Shown here piece after piece: positions 53,911 through 63,275 of a stretch of DNA of 64,000 nucleotides. Location: positions 62,001-126,000 of the forward strand of contig RAPG01000010.1 of assembly GCA_005239165.1 (NCBI GenBank), in the 5' to 3' direction. Each line of letters starts with the position of its first letter. The stretch's first letter is position 1. Source of the stretch: Allopusillimonas ginsengisoli. GTDB lineage: Bacteria; Pseudomonadota; Gammaproteobacteria; Burkholderiales; Burkholderiaceae_B. The notes under the pieces are model-generated. The model ran no database searches and was not told where the DNA came from. It worked only from the letters and a program-made list of their open reading frames with translations. The position numbers were made by a program, and so were the translations under genes.

Positions 53911-53966
53911 AAAAGAGTAATAAAAGGGCGGGCCGCAATAAAGCGAGCCCGCCCTTTTACTCTTCA
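53911..53966. terminator. Bidirectional intrinsic terminator
   Basis: AAAAGGGCGGGC (53922-53933) and GCCCGCCCTTTT (53947-53958) form a 12-pair stem with a 13-base loop, and AAGAGT/ACTCTT extends the pairing outside. A-rich and T-rich flanks serve both strands. It separates the glc-side binding protein gene from the convergent fghA gene. Confidence 0.85.
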
Positions 53967-54023
53967 GACCCGCTACGCGAGCCGGGCTACACCTCGCACC
54001 GCGCAGCAAGCCCTGCTTGCAGT

Positions 54024-54890
54024 TTATGCGCTGCTGCTTAGACGCTCGGCATGAAAGGCCATATGGTCTTCCATAAACGTCGAAATAAAGTAATAACCGT
54101 GGTCATACCCCTCATGGCGGCGCAGGACCAGAGGCTGTTGCGCCTGGGCGCAAGCCGCCTCAAACGCTTCGGGCAGTAGTTGCTGCTGTGCCAGAAAAGA
54201 GTCATCCAAACCCTGGTCTATCAAAATGCTTTGCGGAAACGGGCATTGCGATTGCTCCATGAGCAGGCTGGCGTCATGGCTAGCCCAGGCCTGACGGTCC
54301 GAACCCAGATAAGCAGTAAATGCTTTCTCACCCCAGGGGCAGCGCGATGGCGCCGCGATCGGTGCAAACGCCGACACCGACTGAAATTTTTCGCGATGCC
54401 GCTGTGCCAGCACCAAGGCGCCATGACCTCCCATAGAGTGGCCAAAAATGCCTGCACGCGCCGCATCGCCTGGAAGCTGTTGCGTCACCAATTCATACAG
54501 CTCAGAAGCAATATAAGTTTCCATGCGGTAATGCTGGCTCCAGGGCTCTTGTGTGGCATCCACATAAAAGCCCGCTCCGGTACCCAGATCCCAGTTTTCG
54601 TCTTCCCCCGCCACACCCGCACCGCGCGGGCTGGTGTCGGGCGCGACAAGCATGATGCCGTGCTGGGCGGCAAACCGCTGCGCGCCTGCCTTGATCATGA
54701 AGGTCTCTTCGGTGCACGTCAGCCCGGCCAGATAAAACAACACAGGCACCTTGTTTTCCTGGGCCTGTGGCGGCAGGAACACTGAAAACCCCATCGGCAG
54801 CCCTATGGTGTCCGAGTGATGCCGGTAAAAACGTTGTGTGCCATCAAAACAACGATGCTCGCTTACGAGCTCAAGACTGGTTTCAGTCAT
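54024..54890 (-). CDS. fghA: S-formylglutathione hydrolase
   Basis: This 288-residue alpha/beta hydrolase of the esterase D family has catalytic Ser in GHSMGGHGAL, Asp in DQGLDDSFL and His in YDHGYYF. YLAGLTCTEETFMIKAG and PDTSPRGAGV are diagnostic. It hydrolyses S-formylglutathione to formate and glutathione, the second step of formaldehyde detoxification, downstream of the adhC gene (140 bases away) on the same strand. ATG 54890 begins the conserved region; an in-frame start nine codons earlier is less likely. Confidence 0.93.
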   Translation of the reverse strand: MTETSLELVSEHRCFDGTQRFYRHHSDTIGLPMGFSVFLPPQAQENKVPVLFYLAGLTCTEETFMIKAGAQRFAAQHGIMLVAPDTSPRGAGVAGEDENWDLGTGAGFYVDATQEPWSQHYRMETYIASELYELVTQQLPGDAARAGIFGHSMGGHGALVLAQRHREKFQSVSAFAPIAAPSRCPWGEKAFTAYLGSDRQAWASHDASLLMEQSQCPFPQSILIDQGLDDSFLAQQQLLPEAFEAACAQAQQPLVLRRHEGYDHGYYFISTFMEDHMAFHAERLSSSA

Positions 54891-55030
54891 TGGTATACGT
54901 CCTCCGTAGTGATGCATGCTGCCGCAGCGGCCAGAGCTTCTCGGCCACTGTGACAGGGAGCCCTGGGCTCCAGAAATGACTGCCCCGCCAAGCCTCGCCG
55001 TGAAGGTCGGGGCCTATATCAGGCGCGTGG

Positions 55031-56137
55031 TCAGTACATGACAACCGAACGTATCGACTCACCGCTCTTCATCAGATCGAAGCCTTCGTTAATACGTTCT
55101 AGCGGCAAGGTGTGCGTGATCAGGTCGTCGATATTGATTTTGCCGTCCATATACCAGTCAACAATCTTCGGCACGTCGGTACGGCCACGCGCACCACCAA
55201 AAGCTGAACCTGTCCAGACGCGGCCAGTGACCAACTGGAACGGGCGGGTGGCAATTTCAGCACCCGCCTCGGCCACACCAATTACGATAGATTTGCCCCA
55301 GCCACGATGACAGCACTCAAGTGCCTGACGCATAACCTCGGTGTTGCCTATGCATTCGAAAGAATAATCAGCACCGCCGTCAGTCAGCTGAATAATGTGG
55401 TCAACCACATTGTCGACCTCTTTAGGGTTGACGAAATGCGTCATGCCGAACTTGCGTGCCATGGCCTGGCGCTCGGGGTTGATATCAACGCCAATGATTT
55501 TGTCGGCACCCACCATGCGTGCACCCTGAATGACGTTCAAGCCTATGCCGCCCAGGCCAAAAACCACCACATTGGCGCCTGCCTCAACCTTGGCGGTAAA
55601 AAGCACCGCGCCAAGGCCAGTAGTGACACCGCAGCCGATATAACAGACCTTGTCAAAAGGCGCGTCATTACGAATTTTGGCAAGCGCAATCTCGGGCACA
55701 ACAATGTGGTTGGAAAACGTCGAGGTGCCCATGTAATGATGTACAGGCTTGCCGCCCACGGTAAACCGTGACGTACCGTCTGGCATCAAACCCTTGCCCT
55801 GCGTTGCACGTATGGCGGTACAAAGATTGGTTTTGCGCGACAGGCACGACTTGCACTGGCGACACTCTGGCGTATATAGCGGGATAACATGATCGCCTGC
55901 CTTGAGTGACGTAACACCACTACCCGTCTCGAGTACGACACCAGCACCCTCATGCCCTAAAATGGCCGGGAAAATGCCTTCGGGATCCGCCCCCGACAGG
56001 GTGTAATAATCGGTGTGGCAAATACCAGTTGCCTTGATCTCGACAAGTACCTCGCCTGCACGGGGGCCTTCGAGCTCGACATCTTCAATGGTCAGTGGCT
56101 GGCCAGCCTGCCAGGCGACGGCGGCTTTAGTTTTCAT
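55031..56137 (-). CDS. adhC: S-(hydroxymethyl)glutathione dehydrogenase (class III alcohol dehydrogenase)
   Basis: This 368-residue zinc-dependent enzyme has catalytic zinc ligands in GICHTDYYTLSG and LGHEGAG, and structural zinc cysteines in CRQCKSCLSRKTNLC. The nucleotide-binding GLGGIGLNVIQGA and SFECIGNTEVMRQALE are class III features. It oxidises the formaldehyde-glutathione adduct with NAD to S-formylglutathione, which FghA then hydrolyses. Confidence 0.95.
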   Translation of the reverse strand: MKTKAAVAWQAGQPLTIEDVELEGPRAGEVLVEIKATGICHTDYYTLSGADPEGIFPAILGHEGAGVVLETGSGVTSLKAGDHVIPLYTPECRQCKSCLSRKTNLCTAIRATQGKGLMPDGTSRFTVGGKPVHHYMGTSTFSNHIVVPEIALAKIRNDAPFDKVCYIGCGVTTGLGAVLFTAKVEAGANVVVFGLGGIGLNVIQGARMVGADKIIGVDINPERQAMARKFGMTHFVNPKEVDNVVDHIIQLTDGGADYSFECIGNTEVMRQALECCHRGWGKSIVIGVAEAGAEIATRPFQLVTGRVWTGSAFGGARGRTDVPKIVDWYMDGKINIDDLITHTLPLERINEGFDLMKSGESIRSVVMY

Positions 56138-56212
56138 GTACTCCTCCGTGAGTTGTTAGGGCAACCCGAATAAAATCCGGGCACGCCGGACTCTGTCGAG
56201 TGTAACGAATAT

Positions 56213-57442
56213 TCAGTACTCCTTCGACTGCCCGGTTATAGCAACACCCATGCGCAACATAAAGTACGCCAACGCATCTGCCCAGCGCCCCAGCAAGCTG
56301 CGACGCAATAGCGTCTCTGACGTGACACGTGCGCAGTGATCGCGCATTTCCTGCTCTAGCACTGCCCTGAGCTGGTCCGCAAAACCAGAATCCTGGATAT
56401 ATACATTGGCTTCGCGCGCCAGCAGCAAACTGAACGGATCCAGATTGGAAGAGCCCACCATGGAGCAGCTATCCATGACCGCCACCTTGGCGTGCAAATA
56501 GCTGGCCATGTACTCATAAATCTCCACGCCCTCATCCAGCAACTCACAATACATGTAGCGACAGGCCCGGTATTGCATGGCGTATTCGGCGTGCCCCTGA
56601 AGCAGCAAGCGCACCCGCACACCACGCTGAGCTGCCTCCCTCAGGGCCTTGCGCAGCCGTCTGCCCGGCAGAAAATAGGCGTTGGCAATCAATATGTCTG
56701 ACGTAGTGCCGGCTATGGTCTCCAGGTAGACGTTTTCTATGGTCTGCCTGTTACGGACATTGTCACGCTGCAGCAAAGCAGCACGAACACCTGCCTTGTG
56801 ATGAGGCTGACTGCGCTTGCGCCGCGCCTGACGCCATTCGCCCCAATGCTTGAGCCGCTGGTAAAACAGTGACCAATTGTCGCGACGCCGCCAGGCCATG
56901 CGCAGCCACAACGCCCGCTGAGCTCGGGCCACATAGTCGACAATGGGCCCACGCATGCTTATTGCAAAGTCAAAGCGTGGCGCGGGTTCTTTGCCGTTGT
57001 CCGGGATATCTACAAAGTCATCCAGAATATTGATGCCACCCACAAACGCCAGCTCCTCATCAATAACTGCCGTCTTGCGGTGCAGGCGACGCAAACGCCG
57101 CAAATTGAAACGCACCGAGCTGACGCCCACTGGTTCTGGCCTGTACACCCTGTGTTGCGCCCGCATCTCTGCCAGATGCCGCACCACTTCCTGAGCCGTT
57201 TCGGCACTGCCAAACCCATCGATAACAACGCGGACCTTGACGCCGCGCTTGCACGCACCACGCAAATGCCGAAGGACACGCCGGGCGGTGTCATCCATGC
57301 TGAAGATATAAGTTTCAAGATGCACCGTCACCTTGGCCGCATCAATCGCCTCGCACAGCGCATCGAAAAAATCGGCCCCGTTGTGCAGAAGTGTGATCTG
57401 ATTGCCTTCAGTCCAGCTCAGGCGCGTGCGGCTACGTGGCAT
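56213..57442 (-). CDS. clsB: Phospholipase D-type cardiolipin synthase (ClsB-like)
   Basis: This 409-residue protein has two HKD motifs: HRKTAVIDEELAFVGG (first half) and HAKVAVMDSCSMVGSSNLD (second half). Preceding LETYIFSMDDTARRVLRHL and the absence of N-terminal membrane helices point to the ClsB group, which makes cardiolipin or related phospholipids at the inner membrane. It lies two genes from an EEP nuclease, an arrangement common beside ClsB (the E. coli ybhP-clsB pair). Confidence 0.88.
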   Translation of the reverse strand: MPRSRTRLSWTEGNQITLLHNGADFFDALCEAIDAAKVTVHLETYIFSMDDTARRVLRHLRGACKRGVKVRVVIDGFGSAETAQEVVRHLAEMRAQHRVYRPEPVGVSSVRFNLRRLRRLHRKTAVIDEELAFVGGINILDDFVDIPDNGKEPAPRFDFAISMRGPIVDYVARAQRALWLRMAWRRRDNWSLFYQRLKHWGEWRQARRKRSQPHHKAGVRAALLQRDNVRNRQTIENVYLETIAGTTSDILIANAYFLPGRRLRKALREAAQRGVRVRLLLQGHAEYAMQYRACRYMYCELLDEGVEIYEYMASYLHAKVAVMDSCSMVGSSNLDPFSLLLAREANVYIQDSGFADQLRAVLEQEMRDHCARVTSETLLRRSLLGRWADALAYFMLRMGVAITGQSKEY

Positions 57443-57502
57443 GGCGCCCCGACTTCCTGGATATCAGCCTGTAGCCTCTGACCGCAGATGCAAACATCGG
57501 CA

Positions 57503-58366
57503 TTACAGCCCCATCAAGCCAAAGACTGAACGGCTCAGTGCAGACTTCGCATCGCGCAACTGCATGAGGATATTGAAGTGGTTGGTGCCAGCCACCTCAA
57601 GACATTGCACCGGGTAGTCGAGCTCTGCCCACGCCTGCGCATACATGCTGCTCTGGCGCTTGAACTCGTCTGTTTCATGTTCACCCCAGGCCAGCAACAA
57701 CGGACAGGCAACACGGGGCAAATGAAATACCGGGCTCAGCGCGCGGGCAGACTGCCAGTCCATGTGTGCCCACGCATTGATATGCGTACGCACCAGCGGC
57801 CGCAAATCGAACAAGCCACTGATAGGGCTGGCACTCTGTATGACATGCTCGGGTACATTAAGCTGTTCCTGCCAGCCTGACGCCAGCAACATGGCGGCCA
57901 GGTGCCCACCGGCCGAACTGCCACTGACATGAATACGCGCAGGGTCACCACCATATCGCTCAATGTGCCGGTATACCCAGGCCAATGCCCGTCTGCACTG
58001 ATCCACAATGCCAGGCAATGAAGCGTCCGGCGCAAGAGAGTAATTGACAACCACGACAGTAGCGCCTTGCCGGACGAAGGCAGGTGCCATAAAAGCACTG
58101 TCATCCTTGGACAGAGCACGCCAGTAACCGCCATGAATAAACAGATACACCGGCACAGCTCCGGCAGCCGGGAAAATATCGAGTGTTTCGTCAGCATGTG
58201 GCCCGTACGGCACCCCCAGGTCGCCAGCCACTTCACGTCGCGCCTGAGCGCTGTAGTCGGCATACTCTTGCAGAAAAGGCTGGCAATCAGGTACAGATGC
58301 CCGGGCGTTGTATTGCCGGTCAAGCTCGTCGGGCGCATACCCTATGGGGTTGTCGTTAGGATCCAT
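57503..58366 (-). CDS. Alpha/beta hydrolase (esterase / kynurenine-formamidase-like)
   Basis: This 287-residue hydrolase has an oxyanion HGG motif (LFIHGGYWRAL), nucleophile Ser in VSGSSAGGHLAA, Asp near WGEHETDEF and His in AGTNHFNIL. The YLFIHGGYW and short N-terminal lid with LDRQYNARASVPDC resemble bacterial kynurenine formamidase-like or arylformamidase esterases. No tryptophan pathway genes are close. ATG 58366 begins MDPNDNPIGY; the open frame upstream has no homologous content. It sits between clsB and the EEP nuclease. Confidence 0.8.
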   Translation of the reverse strand: MDPNDNPIGYAPDELDRQYNARASVPDCQPFLQEYADYSAQARREVAGDLGVPYGPHADETLDIFPAAGAVPVYLFIHGGYWRALSKDDSAFMAPAFVRQGATVVVVNYSLAPDASLPGIVDQCRRALAWVYRHIERYGGDPARIHVSGSSAGGHLAAMLLASGWQEQLNVPEHVIQSASPISGLFDLRPLVRTHINAWAHMDWQSARALSPVFHLPRVACPLLLAWGEHETDEFKRQSSMYAQAWAELDYPVQCLEVAGTNHFNILMQLRDAKSALSRSVFGLMGL

Positions 58367-58675
58367 ACAAACCGTCTCCACATATATTGTGTATGCCAGA
58401 CGACACCGGTGTGGCGGCCTGGTCCTGTCGCCCGGTCGCTGGAAGCAATGCCCAAGGATACGGTGGCTCAAATATACTACCAGCCCGCCGACGGGCGGTC
58501 ACAAATCCTCTACAGTCGCCAAGCGAAGCAGATCAGACAAGACTATACAAGGCGACACTAGACCAGCCCGATCCAGACTAGCCAAGACTAGCAAAGACCA
58601 GTTCGGCCCAGCCCAGCCCAGCATAATGCAACATAAGATGAAGAACGTGCCGGCCCGCGAAATGCCGTTGCAACG
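58367..58675. repeat. Intergenic region with short degenerate repeats
   Basis: No gene was recognised in these 309 bases between the hydrolase and the EEP nuclease. From about 58530 to 58622 short units such as AGACTA, GACTAG, GACCAG and CCCAG recur at roughly 5-12-base spacing, ending in tandem GCCCA units. It looks like a degenerate low-complexity repeat rather than a structured array, and it lies just upstream of the hydrolase promoter. Confidence 0.5.
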
Positions 58676-59530
58676 TCAGGGGAGCTCAAGCTCCGCGTAG
58701 AGCGGCGCGTGATCAGATATTTGCCGCCACGGCTGGCCCTGAAGCACTCGCGCCTTGCGCACGGCAAACCCACGCTGATAAATGCGGTCAAGCCGCAGCC
58801 ACGGAAAAGCGGCTGGAAACGTACGCGGTGGCGGTGCCAGTCGCGCCCCGCCATGCATGCCCAGCTCATGCACGTTTTGCACCAGCGGTTTCTTGGTGGG
58901 TACCAGCAGCCCGCTGCGCAGCCGTTGCATGGAATTTCGCAAAAGTTTCGGGCCAGTATCGGCATGGGGTGCAAACGCAAATACTTCGTACAGACCCAGC
59001 TGTTTTACAAACAACGGAGCCAGCCGGTTATTCCAGTCGTTGAAATCACCGGCGATAAGCATAGGTTCGCCCTCTGGAACCAGACGTTTGATACGCTCAA
59101 CCAGCGCTGCCACCTGGCGTGAACGCCCCTTTGCGAACAAGCCCAGGTGCACGACCAGGCAGTGCACCGGAACGTCGTCGATATTAACTTGGGCATGCAA
59201 CAGACCGCGCTGCTCCATACGGTGGTCTGAGATATCCTGATTTTCGTGGTGAACGATAGGAAAACGCGACAGCAATGCATTGCCGTGATCGGTCTGCGGC
59301 CGTATGGCGTTACAACCATAGGCCGCATCCATGCTAAGCGCGGCACCCAGCGATTCATGCTGGGCATGCAGGCTGATACGCTGCTCGTTACGCCCCTGAA
59401 CCTCTTGCAAAAACAGCAGGTCAGGCTGCAGACCATATAGCCCCAGGCGCATCTCTGACAACGAGTCGCGGGCACCCATGGCAGAGCGCCCTTTGTGAAT
59501 GTTGTAACTTACGACCCTGATGACGGACAC
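58676..59530 (-). CDS. Endonuclease/exonuclease/phosphatase (EEP) family protein
   Basis: This 284-residue EEP-fold hydrolase has VVSYNIHKGRS at the N-terminus (metal-binding Asn), QEVQGRNEQR with the metal-binding Glu, HLGLFAKGRSRQ, AGDFNDWNNRL and C-terminal SDHAPLYAE. Homologues next to clsB (such as E. coli YbhP) are thought to act with it, but the substrate (nucleic acid or phospholipid head group) is uncertain. It lies between the hydrolase and aspS on the same strand. Confidence 0.88.
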   Translation of the reverse strand: MSVIRVVSYNIHKGRSAMGARDSLSEMRLGLYGLQPDLLFLQEVQGRNEQRISLHAQHESLGAALSMDAAYGCNAIRPQTDHGNALLSRFPIVHHENQDISDHRMEQRGLLHAQVNIDDVPVHCLVVHLGLFAKGRSRQVAALVERIKRLVPEGEPMLIAGDFNDWNNRLAPLFVKQLGLYEVFAFAPHADTGPKLLRNSMQRLRSGLLVPTKKPLVQNVHELGMHGGARLAPPPRTFPAAFPWLRLDRIYQRGFAVRKARVLQGQPWRQISDHAPLYAELELP

Positions 59531-59552
59531 GTATGTACTCCCTGTGACCTCT

Positions 59553-61342
59553 TTACTTTACATCAACCGCACGCAAACGGATATGAAGCTCCTTCAACTG
59601 TTTTTCGTCGACGCTCGAGGGAGCCTGCGTCAGCAGACATTGTGCTCGCTGCGTTTTTGGAAAAGCGATAACGTCCCGGATGGAGTCTGCTCCGGCCATC
59701 ATGGTGACCAGGCGATCGAGGCCAAATGCCACACCACCATGCGGCGGCGCACCGTACTGCAGCGCATCAAGCAGGAAGCCAAATTTACTTTCTGCTTCTT
59801 CAGCATCAATATTAAGCGCCCTGAACACCTTGCTCTGTACCTCGGCACGGTGAATACGCACTGACCCGCCGCCCAGTTCCCAGCCATTGAGCACCATGTC
59901 GTAGGCTTTAGCAATGGCACGACCTGGGTCAGTGGTGAGAAAGTCTTCATGACCATCTTTGGGGCTGGTGAAGGGGTGGTGTGCAGCATAATATCGGCCC
60001 TCCTCCTCATCGTATTCGAACATGGGAAAGTCAACGACCCAAAGAGGCTTCCAGCCCGCCTCGAACAAGCCATGCTCCCGGCCAAATTCGCTGTGACCAA
60101 TTTTGACGCGCAGCGCGCCAATAGCGTCGTTAACGACCTTGGTTTTGTCGGCGCCAAAAAGATAAGATCGCCGCTTTGTGCACCGGTGCGCTCAATAAGC
60201 TGGCGCAGGACTTCAACATTAATGTTCTTGACGATGGGCGACTGCAGACCCTCAGGCACTGCAGCTGCATCGTTGACCTTGATATAAGCCAGGCCTTTGG
60301 CACCATAAATGCCCACGAACTTGGTGTAGGCATCTATTTCGCTTCGGGGCATGGCCGCGCCACCTGGCACGCGCAGGGCCACGACGCGGCTGGATGGATC
60401 ATTGGCCGGTGCAGAGAACACCTTGAAATCAACTTCGCGCATGAGGTCGGCCACGTCAACGAACTCAAGCTTGACACGCAAATCGGGTTTGTCAGACCCA
60501 AAGCGCAGCATGGCTTCTTCCCATGTCATGGTAGGAAACTGAGCCGGCAGCTCTGCCTTTTGTACTGCAACAAATACCTGGCGGATCATGCCCTCAAAGA
60601 TTTCACGAATCTGCACTTCGTCGAGGAACGATGTTTCGCAGTCTATCTGCGTAAATTCTGGTTGCCGGTCAGCGCGCAAATCTTCATCACGGAAGCATTT
60701 GGTGATCTGATAATAGCGATCAAAGCCCGCCACCATAAGCATCTGTTTAAAAAGCTGTGGCGACTGTGGCAGCGCATAGAATTCGCCGGCATTTACCCGC
60801 GAAGGCACCAGGTAGTCACGCGCACCTTCCGGCGTGCTCTTGGTAAGCATGGGAGTTTCGATATCGACAAAACCCAGTGCATCAAGGTATTTACGCACTT
60901 CCATGGTGACACGGTAGCGCAGCATGAGATTGTTCTGCATTTGCGGACGGCGCAAATCAAGCACACGATGCGTCAGCCGTGTTGTTTCGGACAGATTGTC
61001 GTCATCAAGTTGAAAAGGTGGCGTCACGGACGCATTAAGCACCTCTATTTCGCGACACAGGATTTCAATTTCGCCAGAAGCCAGGTCGGCGTTACGGGTG
61101 CCCTCGGGACGCATGCGCACCAGGCCCGTAACACGCACGCAGTATTCATTGCGTATGCTTTCGGCAGTAGAAAACGCCAACTCATTGTCAGGATCCACGA
61201 CGATCTGGGCCAGGCCTGCACGATCGCGCAAGTCAATGAAGATGACTCCGCCGTGATCGCGACGACGATGAACCCAGCCAAACAGGGTAACTGTCTGATC
61301 GAGATAGTTTGTGTTGACCTCGCCGGTGTAGCAGGTACGCAT
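59553..61342 (-). CDS. aspS: Aspartyl-tRNA synthetase, frameshifted
   Basis: This class II synthetase charges tRNA-Asp (often also tRNA-Asn) and is essential. Part 1 shows the OB-fold anticodon domain ([20 protein letters not shown]), motif 2 ([19 protein letters not shown]) and the GAD domain. After GDLIF the frame is wrong; the other frame gives [17 protein letters not shown] content and [12 protein letters not shown] (motif 3). One base missing from the A5 run at 60156-60160 explains it, and a restored gene has about 596 residues, the normal length. The break must be technical or the strain would be inviable unless another copy exists. ATG 61342 follows an in-frame TTG. Confidence 0.9.
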
Positions 61343-61381
61343 CAAGGATTACTCCGTATATAAATATCTTGGATTGAAACC

Positions 61382-61411
61382 AAAGCGGGCGAATGAAAAG
61401 CCCGCTTTTTA
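61382..61411. terminator. Intrinsic terminator between aspS and fmdB-like gene
   Basis: AAGCGGGC and GCCCGCTT form an 8-pair stem with an 8-10-base loop followed by TTTTT on the plus strand and a weaker T run on the minus strand. It lies downstream of the FmdB-like gene (minus strand) and upstream of aspS, so it probably ends the fmdB transcript. Confidence 0.6.
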
Positions 61412-61507
61412 GGTGCCGGCATGGGGCATGCTGCCAGGTTTTGCAGCGCACCGCCGGGGCACGACTTCATGTTTTGGGCACGCCACCCGTAGCTGCAGTG
61501 TTCAGGC

Positions 61508-61786
61508 CTAGGCCTTAGAAGCAGGCGTGGAGGCAGGTGCCGGCGTGGTAGCCGCCTGGCCGCCGCCTTCGCTCGCCGGCGTAGCCGGCTTGGCGGATGA
61601 ACCATTATTGCGGAAATCAGTGACATACCAGCCCGTGCCTTTCAACTGAAAGCCAGCGGCGGTAACCTGCTTTACGTAGGTCGGTTTACCGCATTCAGGG
61701 CAATTTGTGAGCAGGGGGTCTGATAGTTTTTGCAACACATCTTGGGCGTGGCCACAGGCACTGCATTGATAAGCATAAATAGGCAC
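61508..61786 (-). CDS. FmdB-family zinc-ribbon protein
   Basis: This 92-residue protein starts MPIYAYQCSACGHAQDVLQ, with the second CxxC in NCPECGKPTY forming one zinc ribbon. The C-terminal half is low-complexity Ala/Pro-rich and probably disordered. These proteins sit beside aspS in many Betaproteobacteria; their function is unknown, and a role in transcription or amide metabolism has been suggested by name only. Confidence 0.9.
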   Translation of the reverse strand: MPIYAYQCSACGHAQDVLQKLSDPLLTNCPECGKPTYVKQVTAAGFQLKGTGWYVTDFRNNGSSAKPATPASEGGGQAATTPAPASTPASKA

Positions 61787-61818
61787 GACAAAATCCTAAC
61801 GAAAATGTCCAGAAACTG

Positions 61819-61884
61819 CGCCCCGCCGCTACAGGCCAACTCTGGCTGCTCAGCCTGAGCGGCTCTGATGAGCGACGGGGCGGG
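61819..61884. terminator. GC-rich hairpin between antiporter and fmdB-like gene
   Basis: CGCCCCGCCGCT and AGCGACGGGGCG pair imperfectly around a long loop in the gap between the antiporter stop and the FmdB-like start. On the minus strand only a short T run follows, so termination of the antiporter transcript is plausible but not certain. Confidence 0.35.
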
Positions 61885-61938
61885 AAACAGCCAATTTTAG
61901 CTCTTTTTGCACCCCCGTACCGGATACGGGGTCACGGC

Positions 61939-63218
61939 TTAAAAGCGACCGAACAAGATGAACATCATTGCCGCCACCAGAGTAGGCACAATCGCCGACA
62001 GCAAAAGTTTAAGCGGCGAGATCGCGCCATCGGGAAAGCATCGCTTCAAAATGGAGAACCCGGCCGGTTGGGTGCATTGGCAATCACTGTCAGCCCCCCA
62101 CCTGTAACCGCTCCGGCCACCAGCATGTAGCGCCAGATTTCGTCGGTTCCTTCAACCAGAGAGCCCAGATAGGTGAGCGCAGCATTGTCTGTAAGAGCCG
62201 TCAGGGCGGTAGCTCCCCAATACAGCACAATCGGGGAAAGGCCAGCGAGCAACTCTTGCAACCACCACTTCTGCAGCCCTCCCAGTACGACCAAACCGGC
62301 AAGGAAAAAACCCACCATCAGGCCTTCGCGAATCAGCAGCGCGTTCTGGTAACGGCTATATGCATGAGCATAGCCAATGAACAGCATTAGCAGACCGAGG
62401 AAAATCGGGGCATGGTGAGCCGACAGCACGATGCCCACCAGGAAAAGTACGTGCACACCAATAACGGTAAGCGGAACGGGCGGGCGGACCTTGCTTCCCT
62501 CTTCAACTGGCGCAGCGCCAAGCGATCCGTCCAGCAGATGCTTGCGGGAAATAAGGGTAAGCAGGCTGGCATTGATGACGACAGCGGCTGCAGCACGCCA
62601 GCCGAAATGCGTTGCCATGTAGGCAGTATCCCAGCCAAATGTGCTCGCGACCATGAGCACTGGCGGCGCGGCATAAGCGGTAAGCACACCGCCTATTGAT
62701 ATGTTCACGAACAGCACGCCCAGGGTCAGGTATTTAAAGCCAGCCTGGCCTGGCCTGCTGAAATAGGCATCGCGTAAAAGCAATGCGGCAAGCGTCATGG
62801 CGGCAGGTTCGGTAATAAACGACCCAGCCAGCGGCACGAACGTCATGGTGACAAAAAACATGGCCAGTGCATTGGGCATGGGCATAATGCGCGCAATGCC
62901 CTTTACGGCCATGTTGACCAGCTCGATGATGGGCCGGCTGGCGGCGACAACCATAATGGCGAATACGAAAGCGGGCTCGGTAAAGTCGCGGGTATCGACG
63001 TAGGCGACCATCTCATCCACATTCACCAACATGGCCATGCCGAACAGCATGACGCACGCCCACACACCAAACACTGCCTCAACCTCTGACAGCATGTGCC
63101 AAAGCCCTGAATGCGGACCTTTGCGGTTGGCCAGGCGAGCGAAAAAGGGCACGGAAAAAGTGTGGATGATGGCAATCGCAAAAAGTGCGCTCGCCACATA
63201 TTCGATAATACTTGTCAT
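61939..63218 (-). CDS. Putative Na+/H+ antiporter (Na_H_antiport_3 type), frameshifted at 3' end
   Basis: This inner-membrane protein has about 11-12 hydrophobic segments. Landmarks are GSFITEPAAMTLAALLLRD, NISIGGVLTAYAAPPVLMVA, ALTDNAALTYLGSLV and GGGLTVIANAPN. It resembles the family annotated as putative Na+/H+ antiporters; ion specificity is not proven. As written the frame ends at 62046 after NAPNRPGSPF. Adding one C near 62066 gives NPAGFSILKRCFPDGAISPL and a final membrane helix to a stop at 61939, the usual family ending. The span is one base short of a multiple of three. Confidence 0.8.
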
Positions 63219-63275
63219 CTTCCAGTCTTTTTTTTACTAATAAGGCAAAAAGCCACTTATCAAAAAGGCGCTGTC

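Noticed and set aside
58501..58625. Possible CRISPR-like array
   Set aside because: Repeat units are under 8 bases, irregular and without uniform spacers, and no cas genes are present.
60176..61363. 395-codon plus-strand open frame antisense to aspS
   Set aside because: The minus strand carries clear aspartyl-tRNA synthetase motifs; the plus-strand translation has no domain features and no ribosome site.
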